Part shown: positions 24,251 through 32,652 of the stretch, one piece after another
How positions within the stretch are numbered: position 1 is the first letter of the stretch
Layout of the letters: each line of letters starts with the position of its first letter
Assembly: GCF_012641275.1 (NCBI RefSeq)
Contig: NZ_JABAIA010000001.1
Coordinates: forward strand, 3,286,001 to 3,350,000
DNA length: 64,000 nucleotides
Reading direction: 5' to 3'
Origin: Chitinophaga varians
Lineage (GTDB): Bacteria; Bacteroidota; Bacteroidia; Chitinophagales; Chitinophagaceae
Program-made: the position numbers and the translations under genes
Notes under the pieces: generated by a model
What the model was told of the DNA's origin: nothing
Seen by the model: the letters and a program-made list of their open reading frames with translations, nothing else
Databases searched by the model: none

Positions 24251-24862
24251 ATGGAACCGCAGGAACGTATCATGGACACGGCTTTCGGCCTGTTTCGACA
24301 ATATGGCACCAGGTCTATTACCATGGATGACATCGCTGAGAAAATGGGCATCTCCAAAAAGACCCTCTATGCCCACTTCATGGATAAAGACGACCTGGTA
24401 ACACAGGCGATTACCCGTTTTATCGGCATCGTGGAAAAGGAATGCCTGACAGACCGCGAAAAATCAGCTGACGCCATAGAAGAACTGTTCCTCGTAATGG
24501 ACATGCTGGACCGCCGCCTGCGCAATATGAACCCGGTCGTCCTGCTCGACCTGCAAAAGTTCCATGCTAAAGCCTATCAGGTGTTTTTGAACTATCAGAA
24601 CAACTCATTGACAAACACTATCCGCGAAAACATGGAACGTGGCATCAATGAAGGACTCTACCGGCCGGACCTCGACATCAGAACACTGACTCAATACCGC
24701 GTTTACGGATGTATGCTCAGCTTTCAGCCCGAAGCATTTCCAGGCAACTCCGACATGACCAGGGTACAAAAAGTACTGCTGGAAAATTTTCTGTACGGAG
24801 TAGCCTCTGCTAAAGGATATAAGCTCATCGAAAAGTACAAACAACTATCGCAAAACATATAA
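24251..24862 (+). CDS. TetR/AcrR family transcriptional repressor
   Basis: 203 residues. The N-terminal helix-turn-helix is clear (TRSITMDDIAEKMGISKKTL, then YAHFMDKDDLV). The C-terminal ligand domain is helical and lacks family-specific motifs. It is the first gene of a four-gene efflux operon, 4 bases ahead of the TolC gene, and a palindrome sits inside its own promoter, so it very likely represses the operon until a pump substrate binds. Cytoplasmic dimer. The inducer is unknown. Confidence 0.93.
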   Translation: MEPQERIMDTAFGLFRQYGTRSITMDDIAEKMGISKKTLYAHFMDKDDLVTQAITRFIGIVEKECLTDREKSADAIEELFLVMDMLDRRLRNMNPVVLLDLQKFHAKAYQVFLNYQNNSLTNTIRENMERGINEGLYRPDLDIRTLTQYRVYGCMLSFQPEAFPGNSDMTRVQKVLLENFLYGVASAKGYKLIEKYKQLSQNI

Positions 24863-24866
24863 TACT

Positions 24867-26228
24867 ATGCAACGTATCAGAAGGCTCACCGGCATGGCTT
24901 CCATGGTGGGACTGCTCGCAGCGGCCATCAGCGCCGGCGCCCAGACCATCTCCCAGGAGCCTGTCCGCCTGTCGGCCCGGGAAGCAGTGGACTATGCCTT
25001 GGCTAACCAGTCAGCCGTAAAAACGGCCAAACTGGATGAACTGATCCAGCTGGCCAAAAACAAAGAGGTTAGCGGATTGGCCCTGCCCACTATCACCGGT
25101 ACCGGCCAGTATCAGTACAACCCGATCCTCCAGAAACAAATGTTTGGCGTGAGCAACTTCATGCCGGGAGCCCCCAAAGACTCCTTCGCTGTCATCACCT
25201 TCCAGTTGCCGCAAAACCTTATGGGCGAAGTGAGGCTCACCCAAACCCTCTTCGACCCCAGCGTACTCGTGGCCCTGCAAGCCCGTAAAACACTGGAAGA
25301 CCTGGTGTCAAAAAATGTGGCCAAATCACAAATCGATGTGAAAGCCAACGTATATAAAGCCTATTATAATGTACTGTCTGCCAGGAAAGCATTGTCTATC
25401 CTGACAAACAATATTACCACCCTGGAAAAACTTCTCAGCGATACCAGGGAAATCAATAAAAACGGACTGGTGGAAAAACTGGACGTAGACCGCCTCGTGG
25501 TGCAATACACCAACCTTCAGACTGAACAGACCAAACTCCGTAACCTCGTGGAACTGGGAGTGGCCGCGCTCAAATACCAGATGGGCATGCCGCTGAAACA
25601 GGAGGTAGTGCTCACCGATACCCTGTCTACTGAAAGGATCGCTGAAAACATTCCTGACATGGACAAATTCGATTACTCCCAGCGTATCGAATACCAGTTG
25701 CTCGAAACACAAAAGAAAGCCAACGAATACGACCTGAAAAGATACCGCATGAAAGGCCTGCCTTCATTGCAGCTCTTCGCCGCTACCGGCGCCCTGCGCG
25801 GCAGCGACAGGTTCGACTACTTTAAAACACAGATGTGGTATGGTTACCTCAACACCGGCCTTAACCTCTCAGTGCCCATTTTCAGCGGCATGCAGCGAAG
25901 AAGACAGGTGGACCAGGCCCTGCTGAACGTGAAGAAAAGTGAAGTAGCCATCGAAAACGCCAAACTGGGCATAGATCTCGAAAGAGAACAATCGGCTTCC
26001 ACTTTCCGCAACAACGTGCTGAGCCTGCAGGCACAGGAAAAAAATATGCAGCTCGCGGAAGACGTGCATAACACCACCCAGATCAAATACCGCGAAGGCG
26101 TGGGCTCCAGCCTGGAAATGTCGACAGCGGAAAATGACCTGCTTACCGCCCAGAACAATTATTTCACCGCACTGTACAACGCTATCGTAGCCAGGATAGA
26201 CCTGCTCAAAGCTTATGGTAAACTATAG
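24867..26228 (+). CDS. TolC-family outer membrane efflux protein
   Basis: 453 residues: signal peptide (MVGLLAAAISAGAQ), then two repeats of the outer-membrane efflux protein fold, with the usual long coiled helices (for example ALDYALANQ-like AREAVDYALANQSAVKTAKL near the start and AENDLLTAQNNYFTALYNAI near the end). It forms the trimeric channel through which the RND pump exports its substrate across the outer membrane. Second gene of the operon, 4 bases after the TetR gene; 37 bases separate it from the adaptor gene. Confidence 0.94.
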   Translation: MQRIRRLTGMASMVGLLAAAISAGAQTISQEPVRLSAREAVDYALANQSAVKTAKLDELIQLAKNKEVSGLALPTITGTGQYQYNPILQKQMFGVSNFMPGAPKDSFAVITFQLPQNLMGEVRLTQTLFDPSVLVALQARKTLEDLVSKNVAKSQIDVKANVYKAYYNVLSARKALSILTNNITTLEKLLSDTREINKNGLVEKLDVDRLVVQYTNLQTEQTKLRNLVELGVAALKYQMGMPLKQEVVLTDTLSTERIAENIPDMDKFDYSQRIEYQLLETQKKANEYDLKRYRMKGLPSLQLFAATGALRGSDRFDYFKTQMWYGYLNTGLNLSVPIFSGMQRRRQVDQALLNVKKSEVAIENAKLGIDLEREQSASTFRNNVLSLQAQEKNMQLAEDVHNTTQIKYREGVGSSLEMSTAENDLLTAQNNYFTALYNAIVARIDLLKAYGKL

Positions 26229-26265
26229 TGCAAAACCTTTTCAATCACCTATCACTACTAGCTAT

Positions 26266-27375
26266 ATGAATAAAAGATATCTTTTCACGGTCCCGGTGCT
26301 CGCCGTTTTAATAGCTGCCTGTGGCGGCGGTGGCAACAAAACACAACAACTGGAAAAACTGAAACAGGAGAGAGCTGCCATCGATTCTAAAATCGCTGCC
26401 CTCGAGAAAGAAGTTGGTAAAAAAGATAGCGTAGCCAGAAAAAAAGATGTGACAGTGTCTGAAGTGAAAGACACCGTATTTGAACACTATATCGATGTAC
26501 AGGGCAGCGTGGACGCACGGGAAAACGTGAACGTGTCCGCCCGCGCCATGGGCGTAATCACGGCAATATACGTACGGGAAGGCCAGCAGGTCAGCAAAGG
26601 CCAGACACTGGCCCAGGTGGATGATCAGGTGCTGAAAGCAAACATGGCTGAACTGCGTACCCAGATGGACCTCGCCAATACGCTCTATGAAAAACAAAAG
26701 AATCTCTGGTCACAGAAAATAGGTTCTGAAGTACAATACCTCAACGCTAAAAACCAGAAAGAAGCACTGGACAGGAAAATGGCCACCCTGCAGGACCAGC
26801 TGGCCCAAACCCGCATCATTGCGCCCATCAGCGGCACAGTAGATGCCGTGATCGCCAAAGTGGGCGATAATGCTGCTCCCGGCAATCCCACCTTCCGCGT
26901 GGTAAACGCCAACAATCTGAAAGTGACGGCCAACGTGGCGGAAGCATATGCCGGTCTTCTCAAAACAGGCGACCGCGTTATCATCGCTTTCCCGGACATC
27001 AACCGCGAAATAAAAACCACTATCGCCTTTGCTTCCAGGACTATCGACCCGCTCAGCCGTACCATCAAAATAGAAGTGCCGCTGAAACCCGATAACGCCC
27101 TGCGCCCTAATATGATCGCCCATATCAAAATCGTGGACTATACTGCCAGCAACGCTGTGGTAATACCGGTAAACCTGATCCAGTACTCTTCCGGTAAACC
27201 ATTCGTCATGGTGGCAGAATCCAAAAATGGCCAGCTGGCCTCCCTGCGCAGGACCATCGAAGTGGGACGCACCTATAACGATAAGGCTGAAATCAAAGAT
27301 GGCCTGAAAACCGGTGATAAAATCATCACCACCGGCTACCAGGGCCTCAATGATAATGACCTGATCAAACTGTAA
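26266..27375 (+). CDS. RND efflux periplasmic adaptor (membrane fusion lipoprotein)
   Basis: 369 residues from the ATG at 26266, which gives a lipoprotein signal (LAVLIAACGGGG, Cys19); a GTG-like upstream extension overlaps the TolC stop and is unlikely. A Lys/Glu coiled coil (residues about 25-65) precedes the classic adaptor layout: a lipoyl half-motif (VREGQQVSKGQTLAQVDDQV), a helical hairpin, the second lipoyl half (IIAPISGTVDAVIAKVGDNA), then beta-barrel and membrane-proximal domains. It links the inner-membrane pump and the TolC channel. The extra N-terminal coiled coil after the lipid anchor is longer than usual. Confidence 0.94.
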   Translation: MNKRYLFTVPVLAVLIAACGGGGNKTQQLEKLKQERAAIDSKIAALEKEVGKKDSVARKKDVTVSEVKDTVFEHYIDVQGSVDARENVNVSARAMGVITAIYVREGQQVSKGQTLAQVDDQVLKANMAELRTQMDLANTLYEKQKNLWSQKIGSEVQYLNAKNQKEALDRKMATLQDQLAQTRIIAPISGTVDAVIAKVGDNAAPGNPTFRVVNANNLKVTANVAEAYAGLLKTGDRVIIAFPDINREIKTTIAFASRTIDPLSRTIKIEVPLKPDNALRPNMIAHIKIVDYTASNAVVIPVNLIQYSSGKPFVMVAESKNGQLASLRRTIEVGRTYNDKAEIKDGLKTGDKIITTGYQGLNDNDLIKL

Positions 27376-27405
27376 TGCTGACCACTAACAGCCAAAAACA
27401 AGTTT

Positions 27406-30400
27406 ATGCAAGACAATCTCCATAAAGAATTTAAACCCACCAGCTGGTCCATTGATAATAAGGTGAGCATTTACGTGGCCACCATTATTATCGCGCTGGC
27501 GGGTATTCTTTCTTATATCAACCTGCCAAAGGAACAGTTTCCCGAAGTGGTGTTCCCGCAGTTCTATATCAATACCATCTATGCCGGCACTTCCCCGGAA
27601 GATATGGAAACACTGGTGACAAAGCCCATCGAGAAACAGCTCAACGGCATATCCGGCGTAAAGAAGATCAAAAGCACTTCCATGCAGGACTTCTCCGCTA
27701 TCACCATCGAGTTCAACGCTAATGAAGATATCGAAGCGGCCCGCCAACAGGTAAGGGAAAAAGTGGACGACGCCAAAAAAGACCTGCCGAAAGACCTCAC
27801 ACAGGAACCACAGATCGTGAAAATTGACGTGTCCCAGATTCCTATCATGAACGTGAACCTCTCCGGCGACTTCGACCTGCAAACACTCAAACGTTATGCA
27901 GACGATATGAAAGACCGGATCGAGGCACTCAATGAAATCACCCGTGTGGACCTGGTAGGTGAACTGGAAAGGGAGATACAGATCAATGTCGATAAATATA
28001 AAATGGATGCCGCCAGGATCGGTTTTGATGATATCATTGGCGCCATCCAGGGCGAGAATATCACCATCTCCGGCGGCCTCGTCTCTATGGACGGCCAGAA
28101 ACGTACCCTCAGCGTAAAAGGAGAGTACAAAGACCCGGCTAAGATCGGTAATATCATCGTGCGCGGACAGTCCGGCGCTGTCGTTTACCTGAAAGATATC
28201 GCCAACGTAGTGGACGGTTTCCTCGAACAGGAAAGTTATGCCCGCCTCGCCGGTAAAAACGTGATCACGCTCAACGTGATCAAACAAAGCGGTAAAAACC
28301 TGATCGATGCATCAGACAAAATACAGGCCATCAAGGCAGACATGGAAGCCAACTACTTCCCGAAAGGCCTGCACGTGACCATCACGGCTGACCAGTCCAA
28401 ATCCACCCGCGTAACCCTGCATGACCTGATCAATACTATTATTATCGGCTTCATTCTGGTAACCGTTATCCTTATGTTTTTCATGGGAGCGGTAAACGCT
28501 ATTTTCGTGGCGTTGTCGGTGCCCATCTCCATGTTCATCGCCTTCCTGCTGATGCCCATGTATGGGTTTACCCTCAATATGATGGTGTTGTTCTCCTTCC
28601 TGCTGGCATTGGGTATTGTGGTAGACGATGCCATTGTGGTGATTGAAAACGTACACCGTATTTTTAATGAAAGAAAAGACCTGGGTATAGTAAGAGCCGC
28701 CAAGATAGCGGCGGGAGAGGTGTTTTTGCCGGTGTTGTCAGGAACCCTGACGGTATTGGCGCCATTCGTACCGCTGTTATTCTGGCCAGGCGTTATCGGT
28801 AAGTTCATGTTCTACCTGCCGGTGACGCTGATCACTACGTTGGGTGCATCGCTGGTGGTGGCATACATCATTAACCCGGTGTTTGCGGTCGATTTCATGG
28901 ACAGGCATGAAGGAGAAGACCATCCCAAACCTAAGTTTGACCGTAAGTTCCAGATACTGACCGCCGTGTTTGCGGTGATAGCCCTCATCGGCTATGCCAA
29001 TGGCAGCGTGGGCGTGGGCAACTTTGTGATCTTCGCCTACCTGATGATCGCCCTGGAGCGTTTCTGGCTGGGCGGCGTGGCGCGTCACTTCCAGCACAAG
29101 TTCTGGCCTAAGGTACAGGAGCGTTACAAGCATATCCTGAAATGGTGCCTCGTTGGCTGGCGTCCGGTGTGGATCCTGGTGGCTACTTTCGCCCTGCTGA
29201 TCTTCAGTATTATCCTGACGGGTATCCGTAATCCGAAAGTGGTGTTCTTCCCGCAGGCCGATCCTAACTTTATCTACACCTACATCGAGTTGCCTAACGG
29301 CACCGATCAAAAATATACAGATTCCATTACACATATTGTGGAAGACCGCATTGCGAAAGTAGTGGGTGCCAACAATCCCATTGTGGAGTCCATCATTTCC
29401 AATGTGGCCAAAGGCGCCGGTGACCCGTCGCAGATGGACATGAGCACCCAGCCGCAGAAAGGCAAGGTGACCGTGGCTTTCGTGGAATTCGGCGCACGTA
29501 ACGGGCAGTCTACCGTACAATATCTCGATAAAATCCGTAACGCCGTAAAAGGCATCCCGGGCACTAATATCACGGTAGAACAGGAACAGGGCGGTCCTCC
29601 TACCGGTAAACCGATCAATATCGAAATTACCGGTGATAATTTTGATGAACTGACCAACTCTTCGTTTAGGCTTAAACGTTATTTGGACTCCCTGCACATT
29701 GACGGCGTGGAAGAACTGAAAAGCGACTTTGAAGCGAACAAGCCGGAGATCGTGGTGAATATCGACCGCGAAAGGGCCAATAACGAAGGTATTTCCACCC
29801 GCCAGATCGGTGGCGCCCTGCGTACCGCGTTGTTTGGATTTGAAGCGTCCAAGATCAGGGATGCCAAAGACGAATACAAGATCATGGTGCGGCTGCAGGA
29901 AAATCAGCGTAACAATATCAATAACCTGATGAACCTCAACCTGGTTTACCGGGATATGAACATGGGAGGGGCTGTACGCCAGGTGCCGTTGTCAGCGGTA
30001 GCGGACATTCATTATTCCAATACGTACGCCGGTATCAAGCGTATTGACCAGAAACGTGTGATCACCTTGTATTCCAACGTGTTGACCGGCTTCAATGCCA
30101 ATGAGGTGGTACAGCATATTGAGACGGCGCTGCATGATTTCAGTCACCCTAACTCTGTGACCATTAAGATGACCGGTGAGCAGGAAGATCAGAAGGAGAC
30201 CATGGACTTCCTCCTGATGGCGATGCTGGGCGCATTTGGCTTGATTCTGATGATCATGGTAACGCAGTTCAACTCCATTGGCCGTCCGTTGGTGATCTTT
30301 ATGGAGATCCTGTTCAGTATTATCGGGGTGTTCCTGGGCTTCTCCATCTTCAAAATGGACATCTCCATTGTGATGACCGGGGTAGGTATTATGGCCCTGG

Positions 30401-30966
30401 CGGGTATCGTGGTGCGTAACGGGATTGTGTTGGTGGAATTTACCGACCTGCTGGTGATGCAGAACATGCCGGTATATGATGCCGTGGTGGAAGCGGGCAA
30501 AACCCGTATGACGCCGGTATTGCTGACTGCGATTGCCGCTATTCTGGGGCTGATTCCGCTGGCAGTAGGGTTTAATATTGACTTTGCCACCCTGTTCAGT
30601 GAATTTAAACCGCATATTTTCTTCGGCGGGGATAACGTGGCGTTCTGGGGGCCGCTGGCCTGGACCATGGTGTTCGGGTTGATTTTTGCGACTTTCCTGA
30701 CCCTCATCCTGGTGCCGGTGATGTACGCCATGAACAAGCGTTCCATTGATGTGCTGGACCGCTATAAAATGTCCAGGGGGCTGAAATATGTGCCTTTCCT
30801 GGTGCTGATATTAAAGTTATTTATGAAGAAGGAAGAGGTGAAGAAGCTGCATGATCCGAAGTATATGTCGGCCAAACCTTATAATTTCTTCCCGGCGCCT
30901 GAAAAGGAGCAGCAGGAGGAGATTTTGCGGAAAAATGCCAAAGTGGGCGGTGTTTCCGTGAATTAA
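27406..30966 (+). CDS. RND efflux transporter permease
   Basis: 1186 residues, longer than the usual 1030-1060 of AcrB/MexB types. Twelve transmembrane helices in two halves, with large periplasmic loops. Recognisable stretches are GVKKIKSTSMQDFSAITIEF, the helix-4 region LGIVVDDAIVVIENV carrying the two Asp of the proton relay, and the second-half GIMALAGIVVRNGIVLVEF. It is a proton-driven drug or toxic-compound exporter. Extra length lies in a central segment (about 500-570, with further hydrophobic stretches) and in a charged C-terminal tail. Last gene of the operon, followed by a strong terminator. The substrate is not predictable. Confidence 0.94.
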   Translation: MQDNLHKEFKPTSWSIDNKVSIYVATIIIALAGILSYINLPKEQFPEVVFPQFYINTIYAGTSPEDMETLVTKPIEKQLNGISGVKKIKSTSMQDFSAITIEFNANEDIEAARQQVREKVDDAKKDLPKDLTQEPQIVKIDVSQIPIMNVNLSGDFDLQTLKRYADDMKDRIEALNEITRVDLVGELEREIQINVDKYKMDAARIGFDDIIGAIQGENITISGGLVSMDGQKRTLSVKGEYKDPAKIGNIIVRGQSGAVVYLKDIANVVDGFLEQESYARLAGKNVITLNVIKQSGKNLIDASDKIQAIKADMEANYFPKGLHVTITADQSKSTRVTLHDLINTIIIGFILVTVILMFFMGAVNAIFVALSVPISMFIAFLLMPMYGFTLNMMVLFSFLLALGIVVDDAIVVIENVHRIFNERKDLGIVRAAKIAAGEVFLPVLSGTLTVLAPFVPLLFWPGVIGKFMFYLPVTLITTLGASLVVAYIINPVFAVDFMDRHEGEDHPKPKFDRKFQILTAVFAVIALIGYANGSVGVGNFVIFAYLMIALERFWLGGVARHFQHKFWPKVQERYKHILKWCLVGWRPVWILVATFALLIFSIILTGIRNPKVVFFPQADPNFIYTYIELPNGTDQKYTDSITHIVEDRIAKVVGANNPIVESIISNVAKGAGDPSQMDMSTQPQKGKVTVAFVEFGARNGQSTVQYLDKIRNAVKGIPGTNITVEQEQGGPPTGKPINIEITGDNFDELTNSSFRLKRYLDSLHIDGVEELKSDFEANKPEIVVNIDRERANNEGISTRQIGGALRTALFGFEASKIRDAKDEYKIMVRLQENQRNNINNLMNLNLVYRDMNMGGAVRQVPLSAVADIHYSNTYAGIKRIDQKRVITLYSNVLTGFNANEVVQHIETALHDFSHPNSVTIKMTGEQEDQKETMDFLLMAMLGAFGLILMIMVTQFNSIGRPLVIFMEILFSIIGVFLGFSIFKMDISIVMTGVGIMALAGIVVRNGIVLVEFTDLLVMQNMPVYDAVVEAGKTRMTPVLLTAIAAILGLIPLAVGFNIDFATLFSEFKPHIFFGGDNVAFWGPLAWTMVFGLIFATFLTLILVPVMYAMNKRSIDVLDRYKMSRGLKYVPFLVLILKLFMKKEEVKKLHDPKYMSAKPYNFFPAPEKEQQEEILRKNAKVGGVSVN

Positions 30967-31022
30967 GTACTTGATAATTACATCTTTTAGTAATACAGTG
31001 TAACAGTTGTAGGTTAACAGTC

Positions 31023-31055
31023 TCCGTCCTGATTCTTCAGGACGGATTTTTTTTT
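31023..31055 (+). terminator. Terminator of the efflux operon
   Basis: TCCGTCCTGA, loop TTCT, TCAGGACGGA, then nine T residues. A textbook rho-independent terminator 56 bases after the RND stop. Confidence 0.93.
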
Positions 31056-31224
31056 GTATATTGTGGACGAAACCATATTTTTATTGTTGTTAACAAATTT
31101 TAACAATCGGGATGGTGGGCAATTCGATAGCTATTGTTACATTTGACCCTAAGAGCGTTCACGTTACTAGCTATATACAGCCTTAGTCTTATATGCCATA
31201 TGATTATCGGACGTTAAATTTTTG

Positions 31225-31267
31225 ACAGAAAACAGTCTGTTTTAAACAGTTATACAGGATTGCCTGT
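31225..31267. promoter_or_regulatory. Cluster of six ACAG/CTGT half-sites
   Basis: ACAG or its complement occurs at 31225, 31232, 31237, 31246, 31254 and 31264. The centre is the palindrome AAAACAG-T-CTGTTTT (31229-31243). It lies about 110-150 bases ahead of the kynureninase ATG and may bind a regulator. Confidence 0.4.
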
Positions 31268-31374
31268 TTTATCTAGATTAGAATTATAGATTTTAGCGAA
31301 GGAAAGACACTGGTATCAACACGGGATACCCTCAGCCATTAAAACTAGGAAGACTGGCAAAAGATTGGAAGACC

Positions 31375-32643
31375 ATGGAGTACGTAGCAACCTTAGCATT
31401 TGCTAAAGAGCAGGACCGGCAGGATCCATTAAATAAATTCAGGGAGCAGTTTTATTTTCCCCAACGAAAAGGAAAGGACGCAATTTATTTATGTGGCAAT
31501 TCACTCGGATTACAGCCTAAAAATGTAAAATCAGCGATAGAACAGGAATTGGCAGATTGGCAGCAGTGTGCGGTTGAAGGATATTGGGCGGCCAAGAATC
31601 CCTGGCTTTATTATCAGCAGTATTGCAGTAAGCCACTCACAGCCATAATGGGGGCGAGCCAGCAGGAACTAACGGTGATGAATACACTCACTGTGAACCT
31701 TCATCTGATGATGTTGAGTTTTTACCGGCCAACCAAACAGCGGTTTAAAGTGTTAATGGAGGCAGGGGCCTTTCCAAGCGACCAATATGCAGTGGAGACA
31801 CAGGTCAGGTTTCATGGTTTTGACCCGGAAACGGCCATTGTTGAGGTTTCTCCCAGGGCCGGAGAACATTTGATAAGATTAGAAGATATTTTAGATATTA
31901 TTAACAAGGAAAGTGATAGCTTAGCATTAGTTTTATTCGGAGGGATTAATTATTACACCGGACAATATTTTGATATACCCGCTATTACAGCCGCTGCCCA
32001 TCAGGCAGGAGCTTACGCCGGTTTCGATCTGGCACACGTAGCAGGAAATATTCCGGTGTCTTTGCACAATTGGGACGTAGATTTTGCCGTTTGGTGTTCA
32101 TACAAGTACCTGAATGGTGGTCCCGGCGCGGTAGGAGGCGCCTTTGTGCATGAAAAATATGCCAGCGACCGCGGATTTCTCCGCCTGGGTGGCTGGTGGG
32201 GCAACGAAGAGAGTGCACGTTTTAAAATGGAAAAAGGGTTTGTGCCTAAGAAAGAAGCCGAAGGATGGCAACAAAGTACCGCACAGGTTTTCAATATGGT
32301 AAGCCTGAAAGCATCCCTCGAACTATTTGAAGCGGCCGGTATCGGCGCTTTGAGAGAAAAAAGCCAGGGACTGACCAATTACCTGGCGTTTTTGCTGCAG
32401 CAGTTGAAAGGCATTAATTTTGAAATTATTACACCTAAAAATTGTAATGAACGTGGCGCACAACTATCTTTGCTGTTCCTGGAAAAAGGAAAAGAGATAC
32501 ATCAGCAAATGACGGATGCCGGTATAATCGTTGACTGGAGAGAACCCGGAGTCATCAGGGTTTCACCGGCGCCGATGTATAACTCTTATCAGGATGTGTT
32601 TCATTTTTATGAAATCATAGCTAATATTGCTTCAAACGCTTAA
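31375..32643 (+). CDS. kynU: Kynureninase
   Basis: 422 residues, full length. A PLP enzyme that cleaves kynurenine (or 3-hydroxykynurenine) to anthranilate (or 3-hydroxyanthranilate) and alanine in tryptophan breakdown or NAD synthesis. Family marks are YLCGNSLGLQP near residue 40, EGAFPSDQYAVE-like EAGAFPSDQYAVETQ, GFDLAHVAGN, and the PLP lysine Lys244 in WCSYKYLNGGPGAVGG; QQSTAQVFNM and the C-terminal RVSPAPMYNSYQDV also fit. Cytoplasmic. The other kynurenine-pathway genes are not in the window. It is followed after 9 bases by the Gly-rich 2H protein gene, so the two are probably co-transcribed. Confidence 0.95.
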   Translation: MEYVATLAFAKEQDRQDPLNKFREQFYFPQRKGKDAIYLCGNSLGLQPKNVKSAIEQELADWQQCAVEGYWAAKNPWLYYQQYCSKPLTAIMGASQQELTVMNTLTVNLHLMMLSFYRPTKQRFKVLMEAGAFPSDQYAVETQVRFHGFDPETAIVEVSPRAGEHLIRLEDILDIINKESDSLALVLFGGINYYTGQYFDIPAITAAAHQAGAYAGFDLAHVAGNIPVSLHNWDVDFAVWCSYKYLNGGPGAVGGAFVHEKYASDRGFLRLGGWWGNEESARFKMEKGFVPKKEAEGWQQSTAQVFNMVSLKASLELFEAAGIGALREKSQGLTNYLAFLLQQLKGINFEIITPKNCNERGAQLSLLFLEKGKEIHQQMTDAGIIVDWREPGVIRVSPAPMYNSYQDVFHFYEIIANIASNA

Positions 32644-32652
32644 TTAAGTAAG

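Larger units (their letters stand above)
30967..31374. other. Leader/intergenic region before kynureninase
   Basis: It holds the RND operon terminator at its start, a TACATTTG element (31138-31145) that matches the -7 consensus but lies 230 bases from the next ATG, a cluster of ACAG/CTGT half-sites (31225-31267), a small hairpin GGTATC/GATACC (31312-31330), and two GGAAGAC copies just ahead of the ATG. No open frame of note. I do not recognise a known riboswitch. Confidence 0.5.

Noticed and set aside
27385..28287. 300-codon minus-strand frame opposite the start of the RND gene
   Set aside because: Phe/His/Asp-rich composition typical of antisense frames; the RND protein is unambiguous.
31312..31330. 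GGTATC/GATACC hairpin as a riboswitch before kynU
   Set aside because: A six-base stem alone does not match any riboswitch consensus I know.
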